Source of the DNA: Acidobacteriota bacterium
GTDB lineage: Bacteria; Acidobacteriota; Terriglobia; Bryobacterales; Bryobacteraceae
Assembly (NCBI GenBank): GCA_023436715.1
Contig: JAEZIJ010000193.1
Location: 1 to 31,163 of the forward strand
DNA: 31,163 nt
Reading direction: 5' to 3'
Below the pieces are notes generated by a model. That model was not told the DNA's origin. It ran no database searches and saw nothing but the letters and a program-made list of their open reading frames with translations. The position numbers and the translations under genes were made by a program. Positions 22,844-30,542 of the stretch are shown piece after piece (within the stretch, counting starts at the first letter, position 1; every line of letters starts with the position of its first letter).

Positions 22844-24379
22844 ATGCTGCCGGGATGGGCTCGCAAGGCAGGTTTTTCGTTGATTCGCGGCTTCCTGTCC
22901 GTTCTTCTCCTGGCAAACGCGTCACTGATCGCGGCACCCCAGGCTCCACTGGAGCAGGGACAACTCGATGCCAGCCAGACTCTGTTCACTGTCATGGCGG
23001 CCATCAACGCGGCCGGTTACGACGCTGAACTCGGCTCGCCATCCAACTCCCCCGTGCGCGACGCCGTGCGGAAGGCGATCGCGGCAAATCCGCCCGCCTG
23101 CCTCGACGATCTCAAGACCTTTTTCGCGACACACCGGCAGAAGGATCCCACCGCAGAACTGAGCCAGTACATCTCATTCGCACTTTCGGTGGACGAGCCG
23201 GACGCATTCCAGTTCCGATACCGCCTGAACGAATTGCCGCCCGACGTAGCGGCGCTGGACGGCTTCCAGAAGCTGCTCGCCACGTTCTACAAGGAAGCGA
23301 ACGTCGGGCAGTTGTGGCGCAAGGTGCTGCCGGCATACGAGGACGCCATCGCGCGCTATCACGGGCCCGCCATGAAGGCGCTGCTCGAAGTGAACGCCTA
23401 CGTCCGCTCTTCAACCAGCGCGGCAATGGGTTCGCGATTCCAGATCTATGTGGATCTGCTGGGCGCGCCGAACCAGATCCAGACGCGCAGCTACAAGAAC
23501 GACTATTTCATCGTGGTGACGGCATCGCCTGAGATACAGGGCGACGACATACGCCACGGCTACCTGCACCACATTCTCGACCCGCTGGCGATCCGCTACT
23601 CCGTGGAACTGGAGAAGAGGAAGGGACTGCTCGATTTCGCCCAGCCGGCGCCGCTGCTGGCGGCGTACTACAAGAGCGATTTTCTGCTGCTCGCGACCGA
23701 GTGCCTGATCAAGGCGGTCGAGAGCCGGCTGGCGCCCGCCTCGAAGCGCGCAGCGCTCGTCGATGCGGCGTTCCGGGAGGGCTTTATTCTCACGCCGGCG
23801 TTCTCCGAGGGTCTGCCCGGTTACGAAAAGCAGGAGCAGTCGCTGAGGTTCTACTTCCCGGAATTAGTGAACGCCATTGACCTGAAGCGCGAGGATCAGC
23901 GGTTGCAAAAGGTCGAGTTCGCAACCGAGCGCGCGGAGCGCAAAGTCAAGGTCGTTCCGGCGGAGCAGCCTGTCGCGCTGACTGGTCCACAGAAGACGCT
24001 TGAAGAAGCCGAGCAACTGTACACAGGCCGGGACCTGGACAAGGCCAAGGCGGCGTATCTGCGGCTGCTCAAGGAAACCGATCGGAAGTCGCTGCACGGG
24101 CGCGCGTATTACGGGCTGGCGCGCATCGCCACGCTGCAGCGTGATCCCGAACTCGCGGAGCAGTTGTTTCAGAAGACGCTCGATTCCGAGCCTGACGCGC
24201 AGACCGCAGCCTGGGCTCACGTCTACCTCGGGCGGCTGGCCGATGCCGCGGCGGACCGTGAGCGTGCGAAGAAGCAATACCAGGCGGCCCTGGATATCCA
24301 AGGCGGGTCGGATGCGGCGCGCAGCGCCGCTCAGAAAGGCTTGAGTGCGGCTTTTGATAGGAAAAACCAGCAACCCTAG
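22844..24379 (+). CDS. Secreted TPR protein with a degenerate HxxxH region
   Basis: A 511-residue exported protein, function unknown. N-terminal hydrophobic segment (about residues 11-31) is a signal peptide; a TTG at 22880 with AGGCAGG upstream would give a cleaner signal peptide, so the start is uncertain. Residues about 40-350 look like a helical domain with DDIRHGYLHHILDPLA (H238, H242, H243), which recalls the HExxH zinc helix of gluzincin peptidases but has Gly where the catalytic Glu should be. Residues about 385-505 contain TPR-like repeats (EEAEQLYTGRDLDKAKAAYLRLL; YYGLARIATLQRDPELAEQLFQKTL; AHVYLGRLADAAADRERAKKQYQAAL). It may scaffold envelope proteins. It stands 51 bp upstream of another TPR gene. 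Confidence 0.82.
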   Translation: MLPGWARKAGFSLIRGFLSVLLLANASLIAAPQAPLEQGQLDASQTLFTVMAAINAAGYDAELGSPSNSPVRDAVRKAIAANPPACLDDLKTFFATHRQKDPTAELSQYISFALSVDEPDAFQFRYRLNELPPDVAALDGFQKLLATFYKEANVGQLWRKVLPAYEDAIARYHGPAMKALLEVNAYVRSSTSAAMGSRFQIYVDLLGAPNQIQTRSYKNDYFIVVTASPEIQGDDIRHGYLHHILDPLAIRYSVELEKRKGLLDFAQPAPLLAAYYKSDFLLLATECLIKAVESRLAPASKRAALVDAAFREGFILTPAFSEGLPGYEKQEQSLRFYFPELVNAIDLKREDQRLQKVEFATERAERKVKVVPAEQPVALTGPQKTLEEAEQLYTGRDLDKAKAAYLRLLKETDRKSLHGRAYYGLARIATLQRDPELAEQLFQKTLDSEPDAQTAAWAHVYLGRLADAAADRERAKKQYQAALDIQGGSDAARSAAQKGLSAAFDRKNQQP

Positions 24380-24430
24380 CCTGGAAAAGAATACAATCAG
24401 CAGAGGCACAGGGAAAGGAGTAGTCATTTC

Positions 24431-25297
24431 ATGAATAAGCGTTTTTTGGTGCGAGGGTTATTGGCACTCGTTACCGCAGGGATCTTAGTTGCCGCGCCTC
24501 AGGCCCAGCAAGCGGCGCCTGCCGCCGGCGCGGCGCCGGTTGCAAAGCAGCCCAGGGTAAAGTCACAGGCCGAAGGCCAGGCGTTGCAGGCGATGTTCCA
24601 GGCGGCGGATCCCGACGCGCGACTCAAGGCCGCGGAGGAGTTCATCGCCAAATTTGCGGATTCGGAATTCAAGTCGTTCACATTGATGCTTGCAGCGGAG
24701 ACCTACCGCCAGAAGAACGATTACGAGCACACGGTCATTTACGGCGAGCGCACGCTTGAAGCCGACCCTCAGAACTACATGGCGATGCTCCTGCTTGCAT
24801 CGACCATATCGCAGCGCACACGCGAGTTCGACCTTGATCGCGAAGAGAAGCTCGGGCGCTCCGAGAAGTACGCCAAAGCGGCTCTGGAACTCCTGAAGAC
24901 AGCACCGAAACCTCGTCCGGATGTAACCGACGAGCAATGGACACAGGCCAAGGCCGAATTCACGGCGCAGGGGCACGAAGCGATGGCTCTGGCCGCAATG
25001 GTGCGCAAGAACTATCCCGCGGCCATCGAGGAATTCAAGACTGCGCTCGCTTCCGTCGGCACGCCGGACCCGGCCACTCAGGTTCGACTCGGAGCAGCCT
25101 ACAATCTCGCCGGCAAATACGACGATGCGATCACCGTGCTCTCGAAAGTAATGGAGACGCCTGAGGTTCACCCGCAAATCAGGCAGGTCGCGCAGGCCGA
25201 AAGGGCGCGCGCGATGCAGGCTAAAGGTGGAGCGGCCAAGCCGGCCGCGGCTCCCGCCCCGGCGACTCCCGCGGCCCCGGCTGCGCCAAAACCGTAA
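24431..25297 (+). CDS. Secreted TPR-repeat protein with an Ala/Pro-rich tail
   Basis: A 288-residue exported protein. Signal peptide MNKRFLVRGLLALVTAGILVAAPQA; an Ala/Pro-rich linker to about 42; TPR-like helical repeats at about 55-250 (YRQKNDYEHTVIYGERTLEADP; AMVRKNYPAAIEEFKTALA; AYNLAGKYDDAITVLSKVM); and a low-complexity Ala/Pro tail (about 265-288). Function unknown; such proteins act as periplasmic scaffolds. The ATG at 24431 has AAGGAG about 11 bases upstream. A TACAAT box at 24392-24397 could be its own -10, with no clear -35. It ends 10 bp before rnc, so it is probably co-transcribed with it. Confidence 0.85.
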   Translation: MNKRFLVRGLLALVTAGILVAAPQAQQAAPAAGAAPVAKQPRVKSQAEGQALQAMFQAADPDARLKAAEEFIAKFADSEFKSFTLMLAAETYRQKNDYEHTVIYGERTLEADPQNYMAMLLLASTISQRTREFDLDREEKLGRSEKYAKAALELLKTAPKPRPDVTDEQWTQAKAEFTAQGHEAMALAAMVRKNYPAAIEEFKTALASVGTPDPATQVRLGAAYNLAGKYDDAITVLSKVMETPEVHPQIRQVAQAERARAMQAKGGAAKPAAAPAPATPAAPAAPKP

Positions 25298-25307
25298 TCC
25301 CGCTCGA

Positions 25308-26015
25308 ATGCGCGCGGATCCTGAGGGTCTCGAGAAAACGGCCGGTTACGCTTTCAGTAACCGCGAACTCTTGATCCGCGCCCTCACGCACACTTCACAC
25401 GCCTACGAGCAGAATCAGCAGCCGCTGAGCGACAACGAGCAGATGGAGTTCCTGGGCGATTCCGTGCTCGGATTCCTCATCTCCGAATCTCTGGTCACCC
25501 GCTATCCCAACTACCGCGAAGGCCGGCTCTCGATCATCAAGAACTACCTTGTCAGCGCGTCCCACCTCTACGATGTAGCGCAGAAGCTCGAACTCGGCGA
25601 GTACCTGCTGCTGGGCCGCGGTGAGGAACTGAGCGGAGGCCGCGTGAAGAAGGGCTTGCTGGCCGACGCGGTCGAGGCGCTGATCGCCGCCATTTACCTG
25701 GACGGCGGCATCGATGAAGCCCGCAAATTCGTCATCCGGCACATAGTCGGGCCGGGCGCGGCGATCGAGGAGAGCGTCGAGGCGCCGTTCACGAACTTCA
25801 AAGGTGCACTTCAAGAAACCGCCCGCACTCTGAACCTGCCCTCGCCTCGATACACCGTCGTCTCCGAGCACGGACCGGCGCACGCGCGTACGTTCACGGT
25901 TGAAGTGCGGATTCCGCCGGATCTGTTGGCGCAAGGCGAGGGCGACTCGAAGAAAAGCGCGGGGCAGAAGGCGGCGCAGATCATCCTCAAGCAACTGCTC
26001 GAACGCGCGGGTTAG
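25308..26015 (+). CDS. rnc: Ribonuclease III
   Basis: Double-strand-specific endoribonuclease for rRNA and mRNA processing, acting as a dimer in the cytoplasm. A 235-residue protein with the usual architecture: catalytic domain about 5-150, dsRNA-binding domain about 155-235. The signature reads NEQMEFLGDSVLGFLISE with metal ligands E44, E47 and D51, and LLADAVEALIAAIYLDGG gives D120 and E123, matching the E. coli E38/E41/D45/D114/E117 set. The dsRBD shows NFKGALQETARTLNLPSPRYTVV and a KKSAGQKAAQIIL helix. The ATG at 25308 is chosen because an upstream ATG at 25227 lies inside the TPR gene. It is convergent with the receiver gene at 26035 across only 19 bp. Confidence 0.95.
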   Translation: MRADPEGLEKTAGYAFSNRELLIRALTHTSHAYEQNQQPLSDNEQMEFLGDSVLGFLISESLVTRYPNYREGRLSIIKNYLVSASHLYDVAQKLELGEYLLLGRGEELSGGRVKKGLLADAVEALIAAIYLDGGIDEARKFVIRHIVGPGAAIEESVEAPFTNFKGALQETARTLNLPSPRYTVVSEHGPAHARTFTVEVRIPPDLLAQGEGDSKKSAGQKAAQIILKQLLERAG

Positions 26016-26034
26016 TAGCGGTTCTGTCTGATCC

Positions 26035-26427
26035 TCAGGATAACCCGGCCGCCCGGGTGCGATAGTGCCCCAGCATCTGCCGGACCTTGGTCCGCAGCGC
26101 CTGCGGCGTGAACGGCTTCTGCATGAAATTCGGCTGCCTCGGTCCGATGCCGCAAGAACCGAAGTTCTCCTCGGAGTAGCCGGACATGTACAGCACCTTC
26201 AGATTTGGCCGCAACTCCTTGAGGCGGCTCACAAGCGCGCCGCAGCGCATCTCCGGTAGTACGATGTCGGTCACGAGGAGGTCGATCTGGCCCGCATGCT
26301 CTGCGGCGACCTGGAGGGCACGGGGAACCCCGCCGGCTTCGAGGATCGTGTAGCCCGGCCTCGAAAGCATCTGGCGGATCACCTCGCGAACCGCACTGTC
26401 GTCCTCGACCAGAAGAATGGTTGGCAT
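26035..26427 (-). CDS. Single-domain response regulator (CheY-like)
   Basis: A 130-residue stand-alone receiver. Acidic pocket D9/D10 (LLVEDDSAVREVIRQML), phosphoacceptor D54 (LLVTDIVLPE), Ser83 (YMSGYSEE) and Lys105 (FMQKPFTP) are all present. No output domain. The pattern closely resembles the C-terminal receiver of hybrid kinases (EENFGSCGI...FMQKPF), so it may be a phosphorelay intermediate for an orphan kinase. The ATG at 26427 is used because it begins the receiver fold; a TATGAT box (minus strand, 26444-26439) is a possible -10. No cognate kinase is adjacent; the two kinases at 27514-30542 are the nearest candidates. Confidence 0.9.
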   Translation of the reverse strand: MPTILLVEDDSAVREVIRQMLSRPGYTILEAGGVPRALQVAAEHAGQIDLLVTDIVLPEMRCGALVSRLKELRPNLKVLYMSGYSEENFGSCGIGPRQPNFMQKPFTPQALRTKVRQMLGHYRTRAAGLS

Positions 26428-26669
26428 AACCCAGATGCGGCCATCATATTTCTGGCGTGCTCGCGATGTCAAACCGCGGGCCGCGCTTCCGGCGGTTTTC
26501 CACAAGAGAATCTTCAGCGCGATTTCAACCACTTGGATATGATTCGCGGTGGAATTCCTGTGGATAAACCCGCACCGCGCGACCCTGTTTCGGGAAGCCG
26601 GGCATGCCCTACAAATCGTGCTACCACTTTTGGCTGCAACGGAGCGGTGCCGTGATCCGTCATCCAGGC
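26428..26669. promoter_or_regulatory. Divergent intergenic region with two DnaA-box-like sites
   Basis: This 242-bp gap between the divergent receiver and small membrane protein genes has no protein-coding signal. It carries a perfect DnaA-box sequence (TTATCCACA on the minus strand, 26559-26567), a near match in the opposite orientation (TTTTCCACA, plus strand, 26496-26504), and a 7-bp inverted repeat (CGCGGTG at 26545-26551, CACCGCG at 26573-26579) that brackets the perfect box. It is not AT-rich. Confidence 0.45.
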
Positions 26670-26999
26670 ATGGAACGGTACACAAAAGTTGTCCTGACGG
26701 TGATCGCTCTTTTGCTCGCGGTGATCGCGTTGCAGCCCGTCATACACCCAACCGTTACTTCGGCGCAGACGGGCGGCTATCCTTACCTCTACGTCGAACC
26801 GGGCACCACCAGCCTGCGGAAGCCCGACGGGACTCGGCGCGTGGAAGGGAAGGTGGTGATTGACATGAGGAACGGTGACATCTGGGGATTTCCGACAGCA
26901 TCATCCGTGCCGTATCCAGTCGACACGACCGAAAAGGACCCGCCTATCTCGGCGCCCATGTACCTCGGCAGATTTGACTTCTCGAAGATCCCTCAGTGA
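26670..26999 (+). CDS. Small membrane-anchored protein of unknown function
   Basis: A 109-residue protein with an N-terminal transmembrane or signal-anchor helix (about residues 7-25, VVLTVIALLLAVIALQPVI) followed by a short extracytoplasmic domain with YLYVEPGTTSLRKPDG, GKVVIDMRNGDIWGFPT, and YPVDTTEKDPPISAPMYLGRFDFSKI. I recognise only a general GKVVxDxRxGxIWGFPT pattern seen in small hypothetical proteins; I cannot name a family with confidence. The ATG at 26670 starts just before the hydrophobic helix; an upstream ATG at 26604 would add an unconvincing basic leader. It is divergent from the receiver gene and convergent with the exporter gene 5 bp downstream. Confidence 0.7.
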   Translation: MERYTKVVLTVIALLLAVIALQPVIHPTVTSAQTGGYPYLYVEPGTTSLRKPDGTRRVEGKVVIDMRNGDIWGFPTASSVPYPVDTTEKDPPISAPMYLGRFDFSKIPQ

Positions 27000-27004
27000 G
27001 TGAA

Positions 27005-27319
27005 CTATGACGATAGCTTCATCAGCACCAGGCCAGATACGATAAGCACGGCAGCGATGACCCGCGAAGCGTTAGCCGGTTCGCCAAGAATGGCGATACC
27101 TACGACAAACGCCCCCACCGCACCAATACCTGTCCAAATCGTGTATGCCGTTCCCAACGGCAGCGACTTCATCGAAGCGGAAAGAAGTACGAAGCTTGCG
27201 ACCATCGTAACGATGGTAATGATTGCGGGGGTAAGCTTAGCGAAACCGCGAGATTGCTTCATTGAGTAGGCCCAAACTACTTCCAGAAAGCCAGCGAATA
27301 CCAACAGAACCCAAGCCAT
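27005..27319 (-). CDS. gdx: SMR-family guanidinium exporter (Gdx/SugE type)
   Basis: A 104-residue, four-helix small multidrug-resistance protein. In the Gdx subtype it exchanges guanidinium for protons as an antiparallel dimer. Visible: the membrane-embedded Glu13 in AGFLEVVWAYSMK, SFVLLSASMKSLPLGTAYTIWTGIGAVGAF and GIAILGEPANASRVIAAVLIVSGLVLMKL. The W-A after EVV and the GTAYTIWTGIGAVG stretch favour Gdx/SugE over the EmrE drug-exporter subtype. The guanidine-II riboswitch directly upstream supports this strongly. I chose the ATG at 27319 because AAGGAG lies 8 bases upstream; an ATG at 27337 would sit on the wrong side of that site. Confidence 0.92.
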   Translation of the reverse strand: MAWVLLVFAGFLEVVWAYSMKQSRGFAKLTPAIITIVTMVASFVLLSASMKSLPLGTAYTIWTGIGAVGAFVVGIAILGEPANASRVIAAVLIVSGLVLMKLSS

Positions 27320-27339
27320 ATCGGATCTCCTTATCAAGA

Positions 27340-27393
27340 GAACTGGGCCGTCCCAGCGGTGTTTCCCAAGGCGGGCCGGGGTCGTCCCCGGAG
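27340..27393 (-). promoter_or_regulatory. Guanidine-II (mini-ykkC) riboswitch
   Basis: Two hairpins on the minus strand. Hairpin 1 (27391-27376) is a 6-bp CCGGGG/CCCCGG stem with loop ACGA. Hairpin 2 (27356-27343) is a 5-bp CTGGG/CCCAG stem with loop ACGG. A 19-base linker separates them, and the AAGGAG ribosome site of the exporter gene follows 10 bases later (27332-27327). Paired hairpins with ACGR loops just before a ribosome site are the hallmark of guanidine-II RNAs, in which guanidinium lets the loops kiss and frees translation. This is seen in the sequence; ligand response is inferred from the family. Confidence 0.88.
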
Positions 27394-27406
27394 TGAATTG
27401 AATAAT

Positions 27407-27503
27407 TGGCGGAAGCTAGTGGGAGTCGAACCCACCCGTGACGCCTTGAGGGCCACACGCCGGATTTGAAGTCCGGGCCCAGCACCGGCCAAGATTAGCT
27501 TCC
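27407..27503 (-). tRNA. selC: tRNA-Sec (anticodon UCA)
   Basis: A 97-base selenocysteine tRNA. An 8-bp acceptor stem (GGAAGCTA/TAGCTTCC) is longer than the usual 7; a G discriminator and encoded CCA follow (27410-27407). The anticodon stem is CCGGA/TCCGG with loop CTTCAAA, anticodon TCA at 27469-27467. A long variable arm and a 5-bp T stem (GTGGG/CCCAC, loop TTCGACT) complete the fold. It lies 10 bp after the histidine kinase stop codon and 15 bp before the riboswitch hairpins, with no clear promoter of its own, so it may be processed from a longer transcript. It reads UGA as selenocysteine, implying selA/selB/selD elsewhere in the genome. Confidence 0.97.
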
Positions 27504-27513
27504 AACGGTGATT

Positions 27514-29424
27514 CTAGCCCAGTTCGGTGGTCCGCTGCGCCGCGGGGAGGCGCACGATGAACGTTGTGCCTCTGCCCGGCTCGCTCTGCACCTGAATCGT
27601 TCCGTGGTGCTTCGTAATGATGCCATACGCGATCGAGAGGCCGAGGCCGGTTCCCTCGCCGCTTCCCTTCGTTGTGAAGAACGGGTCGAAGATCCGGTCG
27701 ATCACTTCCTGCGGGATGCCGCGGCCCGTGTCGGCGATGGCCGCTTCGACGGTTCCGAGCCGGCCGCGCCGGGTGGTAATCGTTATCGTGCCGCGTTCGC
27801 CCATGGCCTGCACGGCATTCATGAGGATGTTCATGAACACTTGCTGGAGCTGCGACTTGTCCGCCATCACGGGCGGGAGTTGCGGGTCCCAGTCCTTCAC
27901 CAGCTCGATATTGAAGAACGCCGCCTGCTTGGAGATCAGAAAGAGCGTGTCCTGAAGGATTCTGTTCAGGTCCACGCGTTCCGTATTGATCGCGGACTGG
28001 CGCGAGAATTCGAGCAGCCCTTTCACGATGTCCCGGCAGCGCTGGCTCTGCTTCAGCACCTCTTCGAGGTTTTCGCGGTTGGGGTCGTCGGGTTTCGTAT
28101 CTTCTAGCGTAAGCGCCGTCAGCGCAAGGATGCCCCCCAGGGGGTTGTTGATCTCGTGCGCGACGCCGGCGGCGAGCATGCCGAGCGAAGCCAGCCGCTC
28201 CGATTGCGCGACGCGCGCCTCAATCGCGACCAGTTCCTCGGTGCGCTGCTTAACCTTCTGCTCCATGGTGCGGCCCCATTCCTCGAGGTCGCCCTTCATC
28301 TGCCGCAGGCTCTTGAGCATCATGTTGAACGAATCGGCCAGCAGCGCAATCTCGCTCTTGCCTTGCGACTCGACTTCCTGGTCGAAGCGGCCCGCGGCGA
28401 TGCTGCGTGTGGCGGCCGCCATCTTGGCAAGGGGCAGCGTGATCTGGCGGATTTCGTAGTACGTGATGCCGATGATGCAGATGAACCCGATGGTGGCGAT
28501 GCCGAAGAACGAAAGGATGACGCGATTGCGCGTGGCTGTGTAGACGCGCTCGCGGATGCCGACGTAGAGCATCCCGACGGGTTTGCCTTCGAAGTTGCGG
28601 ATCGGATCGTACGCGCTGATGTACCAATCGCGCATGATCGACGCGCGGCCACGCCATGTGCGGTCCTCTTCAATAACGGCGCGGCTCACTTCGGCGGGAG
28701 CGCGCGTGCCGAGCGCACGGCCGCCGCTCTCAGTCCGCAGCCTCGTGGAGATCCTGACGTCCCCCTGGAAGACGGTGACCGAGCCCACGTCCTGATCGTC
28801 GAACCGTTCGCCTTTGAAGATCAGCTCCCAGGCTCGGTCAACGATGGAGAAGTTGCGGTTCAAGAGCACGCCGCCGTACAGGGCCGCGCCTGGTTCTCCC
28901 GGCGCGCCGCGCACAGGAGCGGCCGCGATCAGCACCATGCCCGAGGTCTGTTCGCGGCCGTCATCTACGACGCGCAGACGCGCGCGCTCGGCCAGTTGCG
29001 GATCGGCGTTTCTCAGCATTGCCGCCGGGAGAATTTCGGTAGCCGCAGCGACGCGTCCGCCGAGCGCTGCCTTGATGACTCCAACCGGGCTAACGTCGTG
29101 CCCGTGCGCATCCGCCAGCGCGAGGAAGTCGAAGCCGTTCTCCTTGCGCAGGGCATCGAGCCTCGATACCAGCGCGGCGCGATCGGGCGTGGCGGCCAGG
29201 AAGCGCACGGTCAGCTTCAGCGTCTCGAGTTGGTGGTCGTAGATGGTGCGCGCGGTGGTGAGGTCGTGGTCAACGGAGCGCCGGGCCTGCGTCATGATGG
29301 TGGAACTGACGATGTAGGATCCCACGATCGACGTGATGAGGCCTCCGGCGCCCAACACGACCAGGTAGTTCGATATGAGTTTGGCTTTGAGCGAACGCCT
29401 TCGGAATGGCAGGCGGAGCCGCAC
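27514..29424 (-). CDS. Membrane sensor histidine kinase (Cache-like / HAMP / HisKA / HATPase)
   Basis: A 636-residue inner-membrane kinase. TM1 about 17-41; a periplasmic sensor region about 45-300 resembling Cache-type domains (NFEGKPVGMLYVGIRERVY before TM2); TM2 about 303-324; HAMP about 325-378; coiled coil about 378-408; HisKA with phosphoacceptor H423 in GMLAAGVAHEINNPLGG; and ATPase motifs MNILMNAVQAM, ADTGRGIP, FDPFFTTKGSGEGTGLGLSIAYGI. The HEINNPLGG box is typical of NtrB/ZraS-type kinases. The start is GTG at 29424, 2 bp after the preceding gene's stop codon with GGGGAAG upstream; it would be co-translated with the other two regulators. The signal is unknown. Confidence 0.93.
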   Translation of the reverse strand: MRLRLPFRRRSLKAKLISNYLVVLGAGGLITSIVGSYIVSSTIMTQARRSVDHDLTTARTIYDHQLETLKLTVRFLAATPDRAALVSRLDALRKENGFDFLALADAHGHDVSPVGVIKAALGGRVAAATEILPAAMLRNADPQLAERARLRVVDDGREQTSGMVLIAAAPVRGAPGEPGAALYGGVLLNRNFSIVDRAWELIFKGERFDDQDVGSVTVFQGDVRISTRLRTESGGRALGTRAPAEVSRAVIEEDRTWRGRASIMRDWYISAYDPIRNFEGKPVGMLYVGIRERVYTATRNRVILSFFGIATIGFICIIGITYYEIRQITLPLAKMAAATRSIAAGRFDQEVESQGKSEIALLADSFNMMLKSLRQMKGDLEEWGRTMEQKVKQRTEELVAIEARVAQSERLASLGMLAAGVAHEINNPLGGILALTALTLEDTKPDDPNRENLEEVLKQSQRCRDIVKGLLEFSRQSAINTERVDLNRILQDTLFLISKQAAFFNIELVKDWDPQLPPVMADKSQLQQVFMNILMNAVQAMGERGTITITTRRGRLGTVEAAIADTGRGIPQEVIDRIFDPFFTTKGSGEGTGLGLSIAYGIITKHHGTIQVQSEPGRGTTFIVRLPAAQRTTELG

Positions 29425-29426
29425 GG

Positions 29427-30542
29427 CTAAGCTTCCCCTGGAGCTTCAGACCAGGCGGGCAGGCGCACGCGGAACGTGGAACCCGCTCCCTCTTCGCTTT
29501 CCACGCGAATGCTCCCGCCGAGCTCGGTCGCCACCTTGCGGCAGATCGCCAGACCCAGCCCTGAGCCGGTGTCCTTCGTCTCGGAGCCGACGCGGAAGAA
29601 CTCATCGAACAGGCGCTCGCGGTACTGTTCCGGGATGCCGATGCCGGTGTCGCTGACGGCCAGTTCGACTTCCCCGTTGCCGTTTTCCACGGCGACCGTA
29701 ACTCGCCCGCCGGGCTTGTTGTACTTGATGGCGTTGACGACCAGGTTGTCGGCCAGCACGCTCACACAGTTGGGGTCGCCGCTCACGGCGCAATCGGTTC
29801 CGGGCAGTCGGGATTCGAGCGTCACGCACTGCGCCGCCGCCATCTCGCCGTTTGCCGCGAGCGTCGCGGTCACGATCTCCTTCAGGTCCACGCGCACGCG
29901 CCGCTGAGCCAGGCACTGCCCCTCGATTTTCGCCAGCGTGAGCCAATCGTGGACAATGGCCTGCATCTCGGTGGTGCGCGCCAGGCAGCGGTCGATCCAC
30001 TCGAGCCGCTGCGGAGCGGATCCGTCATCCACGTGCTTCAGCACACTAAGGTACTGGTGGATGGCGACGAGCGGCGTCTTCAACTGGTGGGAGACGAACG
30101 AGACGAAGCGCCGCTTCATCAACTCCCGCTCCATCTCGGCCTGTTTGGAGCGGAGCGCAAGAGTCCGCCGCTCGAGCCCGCGGCGAACGATGGCGCGCAG
30201 TTCCTCGGGCGAGAACGGCTTGGGCAGAAAATCGTACGCGCCCGACTTCATCGCTTCGACCGCCGTATCTATGCTGGCGTAACCGGTGATGACGACGATC
30301 ACGATGTCGGGATTGATCTCGCGGACGCGCGGGATCACTTCCATGCCGCTGATGCCCGGCATTTTTAGATCCACCACGACGAGGGCGGGCTTCAGACGGG
30401 CCACGCCTTCGAGCCCTTGCGCGCCGTTATCGAACGTCTCGACCTCAAAGCCGAGCTTGGCCAGAATCTTCCGGCAGGACAGCCGCATCGCATGGTCGTC
30501 GTCGATCACGACGACGGTTTCGCGTGCGCCGTCTTCGCTCAT
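29427..30542 (-). CDS. Receiver-histidine kinase (response regulator with kinase domain)
   Basis: A 371-residue cytoplasmic protein with an N-terminal receiver (D14/D15/D16, phosphoacceptor D58 in LVVVDLKMP, Thr86, Lys108 in FLPKPFSPEEL), a helical linker, HisKA with H152 in SFVSHQLKTPL, and a complete ATPase domain (ADNLVVNAIKYNKPGG, VSDTGIGIPEQYRERLFDEFFR, GSGLGLAICRKVATELGG). It has no membrane segment. Such REC-HK proteins relay a phosphoryl group: the receiver may control this kinase, or accept from the membrane kinase next door. The ATG at 30542 forms an ATGA overlap with the upstream receiver's stop codon, and the next gene begins 2 bp after its stop, so all three regulators are translationally linked. 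Confidence 0.93.
   Translation of the reverse strand: MSEDGARETVVVIDDDHAMRLSCRKILAKLGFEVETFDNGAQGLEGVARLKPALVVVDLKMPGISGMEVIPRVREINPDIVIVVITGYASIDTAVEAMKSGAYDFLPKPFSPEELRAIVRRGLERRTLALRSKQAEMERELMKRRFVSFVSHQLKTPLVAIHQYLSVLKHVDDGSAPQRLEWIDRCLARTTEMQAIVHDWLTLAKIEGQCLAQRRVRVDLKEIVTATLAANGEMAAAQCVTLESRLPGTDCAVSGDPNCVSVLADNLVVNAIKYNKPGGRVTVAVENGNGEVELAVSDTGIGIPEQYRERLFDEFFRVGSETKDTGSGLGLAICRKVATELGGSIRVESEEGAGSTFRVRLPAWSEAPGEA

Noticed and set aside
26428..26669. Chromosomal replication origin
   Set aside because: Only two box-like sites, no AT-rich unwinding region and no dnaA, dnaN, rpmH or gidA nearby; one exact box can occur by chance.
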